Shown: positions 35,314-42,854 of the stretch, in pieces
Layout: the number at the start of each line of letters is the position of its first letter
Numbering within the stretch: position 1 is the stretch's first letter
Source of the DNA: UBA1952 sp965200035
GTDB taxonomy: Bacteria; Bacteroidota; Bacteroidia; Chitinophagales; Chitinophagaceae
Direction: 5' to 3'
DNA length: 64,000 nucleotides
Assembly (NCBI GenBank): GCA_965200035.1
Contig: OZ241334.1
Location: 1,674,001 to 1,738,000, forward strand
Position numbers and translations under genes: made by a program
Notes under the pieces: model-generated
What the model was told of the DNA's origin: nothing
Database searches by the model: none
What the model saw: the letters and a program-made list of their open reading frames with translations, nothing else

Positions 35314-36266
35314 ATCTTCAAATTCAATATTTATACTATTGCGTTTAATCGCTGGGCGAAGAGGTGCGCATTTTGATTTTGAGATGCTGATGCGTCCGGT
35401 TTGATGTGGTGCATGTCCTGCAGCATATAATAGATTCCTGCGGAATGACAAGTCGCTGTGAAATGGGAAACATTAAATTACGGGGTGAAGGACTAATACC
35501 TGCTTGAGCTTTGTGAGCAGTGCTACTATAATGATTAAAGTAGATACAAAGGAAATATTTTAGAGACTAATCAAAGCATTAAAAGGAAAATCAGACTTTA
35601 GCTAACCATCTAAAACGCCTTAATAGATTATCAAATCTTGCCAATCTATGGCAATAATGCAGTGGCAAAATGTGTCACTAAAAACCTTTTATTCAAGCCA
35701 CTCCAACCCCAACTTTGTCATTCCGCAGGAATCTATTTAAACAAGCTGTTTGAATCAGACTATTTCTAAAATAAGTCATCCTGTCAGATCTGGTTTAAGC
35801 AATTCGTTTTCCACATTATCGGCTTTTGTAACCTTACATCACCACTTATACAAGCATGAAAAACATTTAAGGACACCTGAAAAAAGGGTTGTGCTTAGGC
35901 AGGTTATAGTCATCTTTATAAAAATCATTCAGGCATCAGAAAGTGCAATACCGGCTACTTAAATTTTCTTGAGCAATTATATGATGTTATCTCCTAACTA
36001 TACTGCTATTCAAAATGTACATCGTTCATATATTTCCGGAGGAGAAAACAAAACTTAAAACCAATTTTTTCAAATATATAAATGTTCATTGAAGTTATTC
36101 GTATAAGCTACCTTCATTTCATAAGCAAAGCATCTAAACCATCATCCATAGCGCACCTGCGGAGCATACAGATAGATGGTGTTTCCTATCCGATGCTCAT
36201 TCCCGTTATTATGGCTTATTTTAGCTTCTCCGTTATTTCCCCCTGATAAAACGTACACTATAAATT
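35314..36266. other. Intergenic accessory stretch with inverted-repeat element
   Basis: A 953-bp stretch with no supported gene. It contains the 303-bp element bounded by 20-bp inverted repeats (35432-35734) and is otherwise AT-rich, with no transposase. Confidence 0.5.
35432..35734. repeat. MITE-like element with 20-bp perfect terminal inverted repeats
   Basis: AGATTCCTGCGGAATGACAA (35432-35451) and its exact reverse complement (35715-35734) flank 263 bp of AT-rich non-coding sequence. The ends share the core of the repeat at 4228-4297; 35432-35460 also shares the AGTCGCTGTG flank. No open reading frame of note inside. This is compatible with a miniature inverted-repeat element or two oppositely placed copies of a short dispersed repeat. 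Target duplications were not found. Confidence 0.65.
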
Positions 36267-36917
36267 ATGAATGTCCGGCTAGACAAGCAGCTTAAAGGAA
36301 CCGTGATCGGCAGCGCCGAAGATGTGTACCCGATTATGCAGCGCATCCTGATGCGGGAAAGCAGGACCGACCGTAACCGCGAGCATTTCTGGACGGTGAG
36401 CCTCGATACGGCAGGTACACTGGTCAATATAGAGTTGGTGAGCATGGGCAGCGTCCGGCAGACGGTGGTAGAGCCGATGGAGGTCTACAGCATTCCGCTA
36501 CAGAAAAGAGCGGTACGGCTGATACTGGTGCACAACCACCCCGGCGGCACGCTGAAGCCGGGCGACGCCGACAAAGACATTACCGATCAGCTCATCCAGG
36601 CCGGCCGCATCCTCAAGGTGCAGGTGCTCGATCACCTGATCATTACCGAAACCGGGTATTACAGTTTCGCGGATAGTGGATTGCTGAAGGAGCTGGAGAA
36701 CAGTACGAAGTATGTACCTGCTTATGAATTGAAGCGGAGGTATGAGGCGGAGGCTAAGCTTCTTGCGAAGGAACAGGTAAAGGCTGCAGAAGAACATATT
36801 ATTGAGACCCGCGAGAAAAATATAGCCCGTGCGATGAAACGTAATGGTGAGCCGTTGGAAAAGATTATGGAATATACGGGGTTGAGTAAGGCGGTTATTG
36901 GGCGGTTAAAAGTATAA
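36267..36917 (+). CDS. RadC-like JAB/MPN-domain protein with C-terminal helix-turn-helix-like tail
   Basis: 216 residues. The N-terminal domain carries the JAMM-type signature VHNHPGGTLKPGDADKD (His89, His91, Asp near 100) preceded by the VELVSMGSV-like strand with Glu56, as in RadC proteins, which are common on mobile elements but have no settled enzymatic activity. Residues 150-216 are charged helical (YEAEAKLLAKEQVKAAEE), ending EKIMEYTGLSKAVIGRLKV, which looks like a short helix-turn-helix. Located at the edge of the accessory stretch before the ATPase/PIN module. Confidence 0.82.
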   Translation: MNVRLDKQLKGTVIGSAEDVYPIMQRILMRESRTDRNREHFWTVSLDTAGTLVNIELVSMGSVRQTVVEPMEVYSIPLQKRAVRLILVHNHPGGTLKPGDADKDITDQLIQAGRILKVQVLDHLIITETGYYSFADSGLLKELENSTKYVPAYELKRRYEAEAKLLAKEQVKAAEEHIIETREKNIARAMKRNGEPLEKIMEYTGLSKAVIGRLKV

Positions 36918-36961
36918 TTGGTACTTACTCTATTTAGTTAGCGGTTTATTTATTTAGTGAT

Positions 36962-36969
36962 TATTTTTG
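36962..36969 (+). promoter_or_regulatory. Bacteroidota -7 promoter element for the ATPase gene
   Basis: TATTTTTG matches TAnnTTTG and ends 5 bp before the ATG at 36974, so transcripts would start at or next to the start codon (leaderless). Confidence 0.45.
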
Positions 36970-36973
36970 AATT

Positions 36974-38224
36974 ATGATTAAAAACCTTGTCGTAAGAGGA
37001 TTCCGTAGCATTAAAGAGATGAGCTTGGATTTGGGTAAAATAACTGTGTTAACAGGCGCAAACAACAGTGGTAAATCCAGCGTTATTTATAGCCTACTGG
37101 TTATGAAGAATGCTATTACCAATCCCAATCAGGCTACCGATTCTATTTTTAATCTAGGATTTATCAATTTAGGGGGTTATAAGGAGGCTATATATCGTAA
37201 AGAGGAGGATGATCACATGAACATTACCCTAACCGTTGATAATTCTCTCAAATTCCTCCCAGATAATAGATTGATAACTTATGGAATAGATATTGGTGGA
37301 TTTTTTGGTCCGGGTATTAGTGTAGAAGTTCCGTCACTAAAAATTAAACAGTATGTTGGATTTGAATTTCCGTATACAGGATCTGAATCTGTAGCAGTAA
37401 AAAGCGAAGAGTTACCTGATGATATTTCAATTGTTTGGAATGGTCTTACGGCTAAAATTCTTAGAAATCAAAGTGGAAATAGTGACGATGAAAAATCTCA
37501 AAGAACAAAGCCACCTGTGCCAACCATAGCTTATGAAATTCAACGGGCTGTCGATGCGCCAATAAAATTTATTTCATCTATTGATTTTACTCCCATACGC
37601 AGAGGTTTTACCAAGCCTTTTTTTGCGCCAGTTCCTTTGACGCAGCAAATCACAACAGAAGATGAGATTGCTACTATGCTCTATTCTGATCGCGAATTGG
37701 TAGGTGAAGTAGCACATTACCTTGAGAAAATTGTTGATCGCAGATTTTCGGTAAATCCTGTGCCTAATACCACCAATTTTTACCTGCAAACGAGGGATGA
37801 AAAAACAGGCCTAACGGCCGATTTAGTGAATGAAGGGCTTGGTACCAATCAGTTGGTGACTATTCTAGCTAAAGCCCTTTACCAACAAGCCGGCTTTATC
37901 TGTATTGATGAACCAGAGATACATTTACATCCAACTCTGATTGATAAGCTCGTAAATGTGCTAATCGATATTGCTAATGACAAGGGAAGACAATTTTTGA
38001 TATCTACGCATAGCGAGCAATTTATCAATGCCTTGTTGAGTGCGATTATTAAGAAGAGAATCAATCCAGAAGAAGTAAAAGTGTATCATTTAACTAAAGA
38101 AGGGTGGAACACTAAAGCGGAAGAGCAAAAAATAAATGACAACGGACAAATAGAAGGTGGGTTGGCTCATTTTTATGCTGCTGAGTTAGCTAATTGGAGC
38201 ACATTCTTTAAAACTGATGAATAA
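36974..38224 (+). CDS. AAA/OLD-like ATPase of a two-gene module
   Basis: 416 residues. N-terminal FRSIKEMSLDLGKITVLTGA leads into Walker A GANNSGKSS (28-36), as in SMC-like/OLD-type ABC ATPases that are typical of defence proteins. A middle insertion follows, then a strong Walker B/Q-loop region CIDEPEIHLHPTLID (about 312-326) with the D-loop pattern and the switch His in STHSEQFINAL. The C-terminal 60 residues (VKVYHLTKEGWNTKAEEQ...) look like a partner-binding domain. Sequence is AT-rich relative to flanking housekeeping genes. The PIN-like gene follows 6 bp after its stop, so the two are coexpressed. Similar architectures belong to anti-phage modules, but I do not recognise this exact pair. 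Confidence 0.88.
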   Translation: MIKNLVVRGFRSIKEMSLDLGKITVLTGANNSGKSSVIYSLLVMKNAITNPNQATDSIFNLGFINLGGYKEAIYRKEEDDHMNITLTVDNSLKFLPDNRLITYGIDIGGFFGPGISVEVPSLKIKQYVGFEFPYTGSESVAVKSEELPDDISIVWNGLTAKILRNQSGNSDDEKSQRTKPPVPTIAYEIQRAVDAPIKFISSIDFTPIRRGFTKPFFAPVPLTQQITTEDEIATMLYSDRELVGEVAHYLEKIVDRRFSVNPVPNTTNFYLQTRDEKTGLTADLVNEGLGTNQLVTILAKALYQQAGFICIDEPEIHLHPTLIDKLVNVLIDIANDKGRQFLISTHSEQFINALLSAIIKKRINPEEVKVYHLTKEGWNTKAEEQKINDNGQIEGGLAHFYAAELANWSTFFKTDE

Positions 38225-38230
38225 GGCTTA

Positions 38231-38692
38231 ATGGATTTTATAGTTAATGAATGGCTGCCAGAATATTTTTTACCCGGAGCCAGCAAAGAACAGAAAGAGT
38301 TGCAGCGACGATTTATCGGTAGATTGTTAGAACGAAAGGATAGGATTATCGTTTTGAGACCGAGTCCCTTTATGAAGAAGATAGATACCTATGCCAAAAT
38401 TTACGCTTCAAATAATGTAGTGTATGGTCCTATCAAGTTTTTTATAACATCCATTCTTCTCAACCCTACTTACGCTACCATTATTAGTGGAGCAGATCCT
38501 TTACCAGAAGAGACTTTAGCCATATTGCATAAACCAAATACCAACTTTATCAGTGATGAGTATCTGTTCCATGCTGCTATACGTACCGAAACAAAAATAA
38601 TTGTAACGACCGATCAAAAGCTTTGCAACGCCATGAAAGATGACCAGTTTTTCAACGTTGTGATGCTTGAAGATTTTCTAAGTAATTATTAG
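38231..38692 (+). CDS. PIN-like nuclease partner of the ATPase
   Basis: 153 residues, small and soluble. Acidic residues arranged as in PIN domains: Asp2 and Glu7 near the N-terminus (MDFIVNEWLPEYF), Asp109/Glu110 in NFISDEYLFHAA and Asp128 in IIVTTDQKL, the last matching the conserved final strand with TxDxxL. The predicted role is RNA (or DNA) cleavage controlled by the upstream ATPase. Family membership is inferred from the pattern only. It starts 6 bp after the ATPase stop; AT-rich; followed by hairpin repeats. Confidence 0.72.
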   Translation: MDFIVNEWLPEYFLPGASKEQKELQRRFIGRLLERKDRIIVLRPSPFMKKIDTYAKIYASNNVVYGPIKFFITSILLNPTYATIISGADPLPEETLAILHKPNTNFISDEYLFHAAIRTETKIIVTTDQKLCNAMKDDQFFNVVMLEDFLSNY

Positions 38693-38742
38693 TGAGGCCC
38701 CACTGGTGGCGCGAGCATACAGCTTAGCTTTTGCGTATCAGT

Positions 38743-38804
38743 GTGCTCGTGCCTTTATCTCTAGTCCAGTTGTTCGAAGTGTATTTGCAGGACACTTCGA
38801 GCAC
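38743..38804. repeat. Nested inverted repeats after the ATPase/PIN module
   Basis: TCGAAGTGT (38774-38782) pairs with ACACTTCGA (38792-38800); around it GTGCTCG (38743-38749) pairs with CGAGCAC (38798-38804). The structure could be a 3' hairpin of the module or a repeat scar. The two stems overlap and are mutually exclusive in part. Confidence 0.45.
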
Positions 38805-38914
38805 GGGATCATACAACAGTAATTTAAAATTTAGTTTGGCATAAGATGTAGTACAGGCATTGAATGAAATCCTGAACGGTATTATGTCCAACTCATAACC
38901 ACAATTCCAACTAT

Positions 38915-38950
38915 AAAAAGTGCGGGTGCCTGCAAGCATCCGCACTTTTT
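38915..38950. repeat. AAAAAGTGC hairpin repeat, copy A
   Basis: AAAAAGTGCGG (38915-38925) pairs with CCGCACTTTTT (38940-38950), extended by TGC/GCA pairs in the loop, and is preceded by the conserved CATAACCACAATTCCAACTAT. It resembles copies at 43016-43052 and 43528-43565. A T-run ends it, so it can act as a bidirectional terminator after the ATPase/PIN module. Confidence 0.65.
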
Positions 38951-39069
38951 ACTTTAGCGCATGCTTTCTATAGAGGCATTACCGGTTGCTTGTGTAGGCT
39001 CCCCGGAAGTTGACCGTTTTGTAAGTAGGGATAATCTCTAACTTTAAAACAGATGTCGGTACCCCTGTT

Positions 39070-39939
39070 TTAGGACGGTTCTAAAGTAGAGGTTTTGATT
39101 TGTTTTTGGCTTATCAGCCCGTGAGCGGGGGTACCCCCGCTCACGGGCTGAGCGTTTTCTGCGGCCCACTCGCCGGGCGTTTTATTGTTCAACCCTTCAT
39201 GTGGTCTTTCGGTGTTGTAATGCCTCAGCCACCCATCGGCCATATCCTGCACCTGCCAGCGTTCCATGAACAAGTACATGTCCAGTATCTCACGACGGAA
39301 CGAGCCGTTGAAGCGCTCCATATACCCGTTCTGCATCGGCTTGCCCTTCTGGATGAACATCTGACTGATGCCCCACTCTTTGCACCACTCAGTGAAAGCA
39401 ACTGATGTAAACTCCGGCCCGTTGTCTGAGCGCAGCATCACCGGCTTCGCACCCCTTGCCTCAATGACCCGTTCCAGCACCCGGATGCAGCGCTGCGAGC
39501 CAATCGAAGATGCCGCCTCTATGGCCAGCCCTTCCCGGCTGCCCTCGTCCATCACATTCAGCGTGCGCACCTTACCGCCGCAGGCCAGGCTATCGCTCAT
39601 GAAGTCCAGCGCCCACACCTGATTGACCGATGGCTGCTGTTCCAAAGGCTGCCTGATTCTTTCCGGCAGTCTGCGCTTGCCTTTGCGCCTGCGCAGGTTC
39701 AGTTGCAAGAGCCTGTAAACTCTGTAAACCTTCTTGTGATTATCCGTGCTGCCCTTACGCCTGAGCATCGCCAGGCACTTCCTGAACCCATAGGACGGAT
39801 GCGCCTCGGCCAACGCCTGCAGCTCGGTAATGAGCCCCGTATCGTCTCTTCGGCTCTTATAATAATAGCCGCTCTTCGACACCCCTGATAGCTTGCAGGC
39901 CCTGTCCACACTGATGCCGTGTTCCTTTAACTGGTTCAC
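39070..39939 (-). CDS. IS3-family transposase OrfB (element A)
   Basis: 289 residues from a GTG at 39939, translated mainly as an OrfAB fusion. The rve-type integrase core has the DDE residues in VWALDFMSD, RSDNGPEFTS and GYMERFNGSFRREIL. The N-terminal HTH_21-like region is GISVDRACKLSGVSKSGYYY. It catalyses the element's transposition. Frame relation to orfA is -1 with a seven-A slippery stretch at 39969-39975. The 3' end contains the 38-bp palindrome. Confidence 0.92.
   Translation of the reverse strand: MNQLKEHGISVDRACKLSGVSKSGYYYKSRRDDTGLITELQALAEAHPSYGFRKCLAMLRRKGSTDNHKKVYRVYRLLQLNLRRRKGKRRLPERIRQPLEQQPSVNQVWALDFMSDSLACGGKVRTLNVMDEGSREGLAIEAASSIGSQRCIRVLERVIEARGAKPVMLRSDNGPEFTSVAFTEWCKEWGISQMFIQKGKPMQNGYMERFNGSFRREILDMYLFMERWQVQDMADGWLRHYNTERPHEGLNNKTPGEWAAENAQPVSGGTPAHGLISQKQIKTSTLEPS
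39114..39151. repeat. 38-bp perfect palindrome in OrfB 3' end
   Basis: CAGCCCGTGAGCGGGGGT (39115-39132) is followed without gap by its exact reverse complement; one further T/A pair extends it. It lies in the C-terminal coding part of OrfB of element A, about 60 bp from the left end of the IS. A strong hairpin can form in mRNA or single-stranded DNA. Confidence 0.85.
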
Positions 39940-40229
39940 GGCTTCATCCCGTGTGGCAGGGCCCAGCCTTTTTTTGCGAACAGATCTTTCATCGCCTGCA
40001 CTTCCAGCGCACTGTCAGCATACATACGCTTCAGCTTACTGTTCTCTTCTTCCAGCTCTTTAAGCCGCTTGACGTCGGATGCTTCCATGCCCCCATACTT
40101 GCTCTTCCACTGGTAGAAGGTGGCGTCGCTGATGCCTAAGCTGCGACAGATCTCTGAGACCTTCAGACCGCCTTCCTGGTCCTTGAGAGCCTTCACTATC
40201 TGGCTCTCACTGAATCTTGATTTCTTCAT
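39936..40229 (-). CDS. IS3-family transposase OrfA (element A)
   Basis: 97 residues beginning MKKSRFSESQIVKALKDQEG from ATG 40229 (a GTG at 40235 would add two residues). HTH_Tnp_1 domain: GGLKVSEICRSLGISDATFYQWKSKYGG; followed by a leucine-rich helix (KRLKELEEENSKLKRMYADS) for dimerisation. Binds the IS ends. Its 3' end (FAKKGWALPHG) crosses the slippery A-run at 39969-39975. Confidence 0.92.
   Translation of the reverse strand: MKKSRFSESQIVKALKDQEGGLKVSEICRSLGISDATFYQWKSKYGGMEASDVKRLKELEEENSKLKRMYADSALEVQAMKDLFAKKGWALPHGMKP
39969..39975 (-). promoter_or_regulatory. -1 frameshift signal of element A
   Basis: On the minus strand A AAA AAA G is in phase with the OrfA codons GCA AAA AAA GGC. 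A -1 slip gives AGG CTG GGC and continues into the OrfB frame, making the OrfAB transposase. Confidence 0.75.
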
Positions 40230-40318
40230 TTCCACTGTTGGTTGGTTTTAAAATTAGAGATGATACTCCACTTTTAAACCGTCCTGATTATAGGGGTACC
40301 GACACAGAAACATCAGGG

Positions 40319-40585
40319 ATGAAGCAATCCAAATTTACAGAGAGCCAGATCGTATCTGCAATCAAGCAGCAGGAAGCCGGCCAATCTGTCAAAGACATCA
40401 GCCGTGCACTCGGCATCTCAGAAGCGACCTTCTACAACTGGAAGGCAAAGTACGGCGGCATGGAGATCAGCGAGGTAAAGCGCGTCAAAGAGCTCGAAGC
40501 CGAGCTGGCACAGTATAAGAAGATGTATGCCGAGGTTAGCTTTGACCTTCAGGCGCTCAGGAACGTAGTGGCAAAAAAATGGTAG
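40319..40585 (+). CDS. IS3-family transposase OrfA (element B)
   Basis: 88 residues from ATG 40319 (MKQSKFTESQIVSAIKQQE). HTH_Tnp_1 domain GQSVKDISRALGISEATFYNWKAKYGG with the following coiled helix EVKRVKELEAELAQYKKMY. It begins 11 bp after the duplicated CAGA of element A, so its native promoter side (the left end of element B) is now over 1.2 kb away. Overlaps orfB by 7 bp at the slippery A-run. Confidence 0.92.
   Translation: MKQSKFTESQIVSAIKQQEAGQSVKDISRALGISEATFYNWKAKYGGMEISEVKRVKELEAELAQYKKMYAEVSFDLQALRNVVAKKW
40573..40579 (+). promoter_or_regulatory. -1 frameshift signal of element B
   Basis: A AAA AAA in the context GCA AAA AAA TGG TAG of OrfA. After a -1 slip, reading enters ATG GTA GGC of orfB, giving the OrfAB fusion. 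Seven A residues at 40573-40579. Confidence 0.78.
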
Positions 40586-41490
40586 GCCCTGCTGATCAGA
40601 GAGAAGTTGTGGGCCTGCTTGTCACCGAAGAAGGCTGCAACGTCAGCAGGGCATGTGCCATGACGGCCATCAGCCGCAGCACCTACCGTTACAAACACAG
40701 GCAAAAGGACGACCGTAAACTGGAAGATCACTTGTCCGCCCTTACCACAAAACACCCGGCCATTGGGTTCTGGTCCTGCTATTACCGGCTCAGGAACAAG
40801 GGTGAAAAGATCAACCATAAGCGGCTCTACCGGGTTTACAAGGCTATGCGTCTGAACATCAGACGAAGATCAAAGAAGCGGTTGCCCGAACGGGTGAAGC
40901 AGCCTTTGGTAGTGCCTACAGCCCCTAATCAATGCTGGTCGCTGGATTTTATGAGCGATGCGCTTAGCGATGGCCGTAAGTTCCGGGTACTGAACATCAT
41001 CGATGACTATAACCGTGAGTCGCTGAAGATTGAGGTGGACCCCTCACTGCCTGCGCTCAGGGTGCAAAGGGCGCTCGACCAGGTTGTAGTACTGAGGGGA
41101 AAGCCGGCCAATATAAGAAGTGACAACGGACCAGAGTTCATTAGCCATCTGATGGAACAATGGGGCGAGCAACACAAGGTAAGCTGGCATTATATCCAGC
41201 CGGGAAGGCCGATGCAGAACGCCTACATTGAACGGAAGAACGGATCGATGAGACGTGAGTTACTGAACAGCTGGATGTTTGAGAGCCTGAGCGAAGCACG
41301 GATGAGGTGTGAAGCCTGGCGTCTGGATTATAATCATGAGCGCCCACACAAGGCGCTGGGCTACCTCTCACCGGTAGACTACGCCAATCAGGAAAAGCAA
41401 AATAGCAAGGCGACAGCCGATGAAAGTGCAGAAGCCTTATCCACAAATCCGCGTAGGCAGGATAGCTCTTCAGCTGTCCCTGCCGTATAG
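40579..41490 (+). CDS. IS3-family transposase OrfB (element B)
   Basis: 303 residues. DDE residues in CWSLDFMSDALS, RSDNGPEFISH and AYIERKNGSMRRELL. The N-terminal region AVSRSTYRYKHRQKDDRKLE-like linker and the late HERPHKALGYLSPVDY are typical of OrfB. It is distinct from element A's OrfB but the same family. The 3' end forms half of a 73-nt hairpin that also spans its stop codon. Confidence 0.92.
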   Translation: MVGPADQREVVGLLVTEEGCNVSRACAMTAISRSTYRYKHRQKDDRKLEDHLSALTTKHPAIGFWSCYYRLRNKGEKINHKRLYRVYKAMRLNIRRRSKKRLPERVKQPLVVPTAPNQCWSLDFMSDALSDGRKFRVLNIIDDYNRESLKIEVDPSLPALRVQRALDQVVVLRGKPANIRSDNGPEFISHLMEQWGEQHKVSWHYIQPGRPMQNAYIERKNGSMRRELLNSWMFESLSEARMRCEAWRLDYNHERPHKALGYLSPVDYANQEKQNSKATADESAEALSTNPRRQDSSSAVPAV

Positions 41491-41508
41491 CGCGGACTTG
41501 TGGATAAG
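41436..41508. repeat. Long hairpin with two inverted DnaA-box sequences at right end of element B
   Basis: CTTATCCACAAATCCGCG (41436-41453) pairs with CGCGGACTTGTGGATAAG (41491-41508) with one mismatch; an inner stem GGCAGG/CCTGCC and AGCT/AGCT continues it. Each arm contains a perfect TTATCCACA (41437-41445 and 41499-41507 on the other strand). It spans the OrfB stop and lies 72 bp inside the right IS end. Confidence 0.85.
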
Positions 41509-41645
41509 ATATTTGAAATACCTTTATGAGCCAACTCAAACCTCTAATTCCAATTCGACCAGTTTTTAGGGGAGCCTACAGAAACGATTACTTTTGAGCC
41601 TGAGCCAATACGGTAATAACCGACCTTTCCAAAACATTCCTCTAT

Positions 41646-42772
41646 ATGAGCTATAAGGTGTTGCCACTTCCACCTAGGGGAGATATAGAAACAAGAGCTG
41701 TGCTGAAACAGTTGAACAATGCTCACCGTCATTTGGCGCTTCTTAACGGCCGTGCTGCTGCTATACCTAATGAATCCATTCTCATCAATACGCTGGCACT
41801 GCAAGAAGCCCGGGATAGCTCCGCTATTGAAAATATCATTACTACACATGACGAGCTCTATAAGGCAGAGCTTTTTGAAGATTTTTTCAAAAATGCTGCT
41901 GCTAAGGAAGTCAGCCGCTATGCGGATGCATTAAAGACAGGCTTTGAGCTCGTCCGCAATCAAGCTAATTACCAATAGTACGGTGCTCACTATTCAGCGT
42001 ATCTTGGAGCAGAATGATGCCGGATACCGCCAGGTGAAGGGTACGGCGCTAGTCAATGACCAGACAGGCGAAACGGTTTATACACCACCACAAACTCAAG
42101 CGGAGATTGTGGCATTAATGGATAATCTAGTGTCTTTCATTAATGATGACTCGCTTAGCAAAGTGGACCCGCTGGTGAAGATGGCCTTATTGCATCACCA
42201 ATTTGAGACCATACATCCTTTCTATGATGGCAACGGACGTACTGGCCGTATTCTTAATATTCTTTATCTGGTACAACAAGGTTTGCTGGATCTTCCGATT
42301 CTTTACTTAAGCCGTCATATTATACAGACAAAAGGCGATTATTATCGTCTGCTTCAGGAAGTACGTGATACGGGTAATTGGGAACCCTGGGTACTCTATA
42401 TTGCGAGGGGTAGAACAGACTGCACAGCAAACAGTAGTTTTGATCGAGGGAATCCGAAAGTTGATGCAGGACTATAAAAACCGTATGTGCAACGGCTTGC
42501 CTAAGATCTATAGCCAAGACTTGCTTTACAACCTATTCCGTCATCCTTATACAAAAATTGAATTCATTATGAATGAACTTCAGGTAAGCCGGCCCACTGC
42601 TACTACCTATCTGGAAGCTTTAGTAGAAAATGGAATGCTGGGCAAGGTAAAGCTAGGCCGCAGCAATTTTTATATGAATATGCCTCTTTTTAACCTATTG
42701 AAGGACGGAGGAGTGCAGCAGCAGCAGGCACCAGCCATTATTACTAAAAACGATATGGGTTATGACGTGTAA
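41646..42772 (+). pseudogene. Fic-family AMPylase gene with two frameshifts
   Basis: Three overlapping frames make one Fic protein: frame one to about 41965 (RGDIETRAVLKQLNNAHRHL, with the inhibitory motif SSAIEN of class II Fic proteins), a second frame to about 42410 with the catalytic HPFYDGNGRTGR, and a third frame with a C-terminal winged-helix-like part (VSRPTATTYLEALVENGML). Each junction needs a shift of one base in the same direction (deleting one G around 41966 restores ...VRNQLITNSTV). Fic proteins transfer AMP to target proteins and can act as toxins. The core motif is intact. Sequencing indels are the alternative explanation. It lies 66 bp after IS element B. Confidence 0.82.
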
Positions 42773-42854
42773 AAAAGCTTGACTGGATAGGATAGGTGCG
42801 TGATGGCAAACAATAAACGATCGCCATGCAATATGTAAAGGAAAAGGCGGTTTT

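Larger units (their letters stand above)
39054..40304 (-). mobile_element. IS3-family (IS407-like) element A inserted in element B
   Basis: Ends TGTCGGTACCCCT (39054) and AGGGGTACCGACA (to 40304) are inverse; the longer left/right stretches (TTAGGACGG and CAGGACGG) agree too. 1251 bp. A 4-bp direct duplication CAGA flanks it (39050-39053 and 40305-40308), as expected for the IS407 group of IS3. It carries orfB (39070-39939) and orfA (39936-40229) on the minus strand. It separates the left end of element B from that element's orfA. Confidence 0.9.
38993..41580 (+). mobile_element. IS3-family element B, interrupted by element A
   Basis: The outer element's ends are TGTAGGCTCCCC at 38993 and GGGGAGCCTACA ending at 41580, inverse of each other. 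Its orfA (40319-40585) and orfB (40579-41490) read on the plus strand. Element A (39054-40304) and one duplicated CAGA lie inside; without these the element is about 1.33 kb, normal for IS3-family elements. Its left 60 bp are separated from its transposase. No target duplication is visible (CTTG left, GAAA right), so a flank may have been lost or rearranged. The right end carries a large hairpin with two DnaA-box sequences. Confidence 0.85.

Noticed and set aside
35750..35962. A 70-codon open frame in the intergenic stretch
   Set aside because: No ribosome-binding or promoter support, low-complexity composition and no family.
41436..41508. Replication origin (two DnaA boxes)
   Set aside because: Boxes lie inside an IS3-family element, with no dnaA/dnaN or AT-rich unwinding region.
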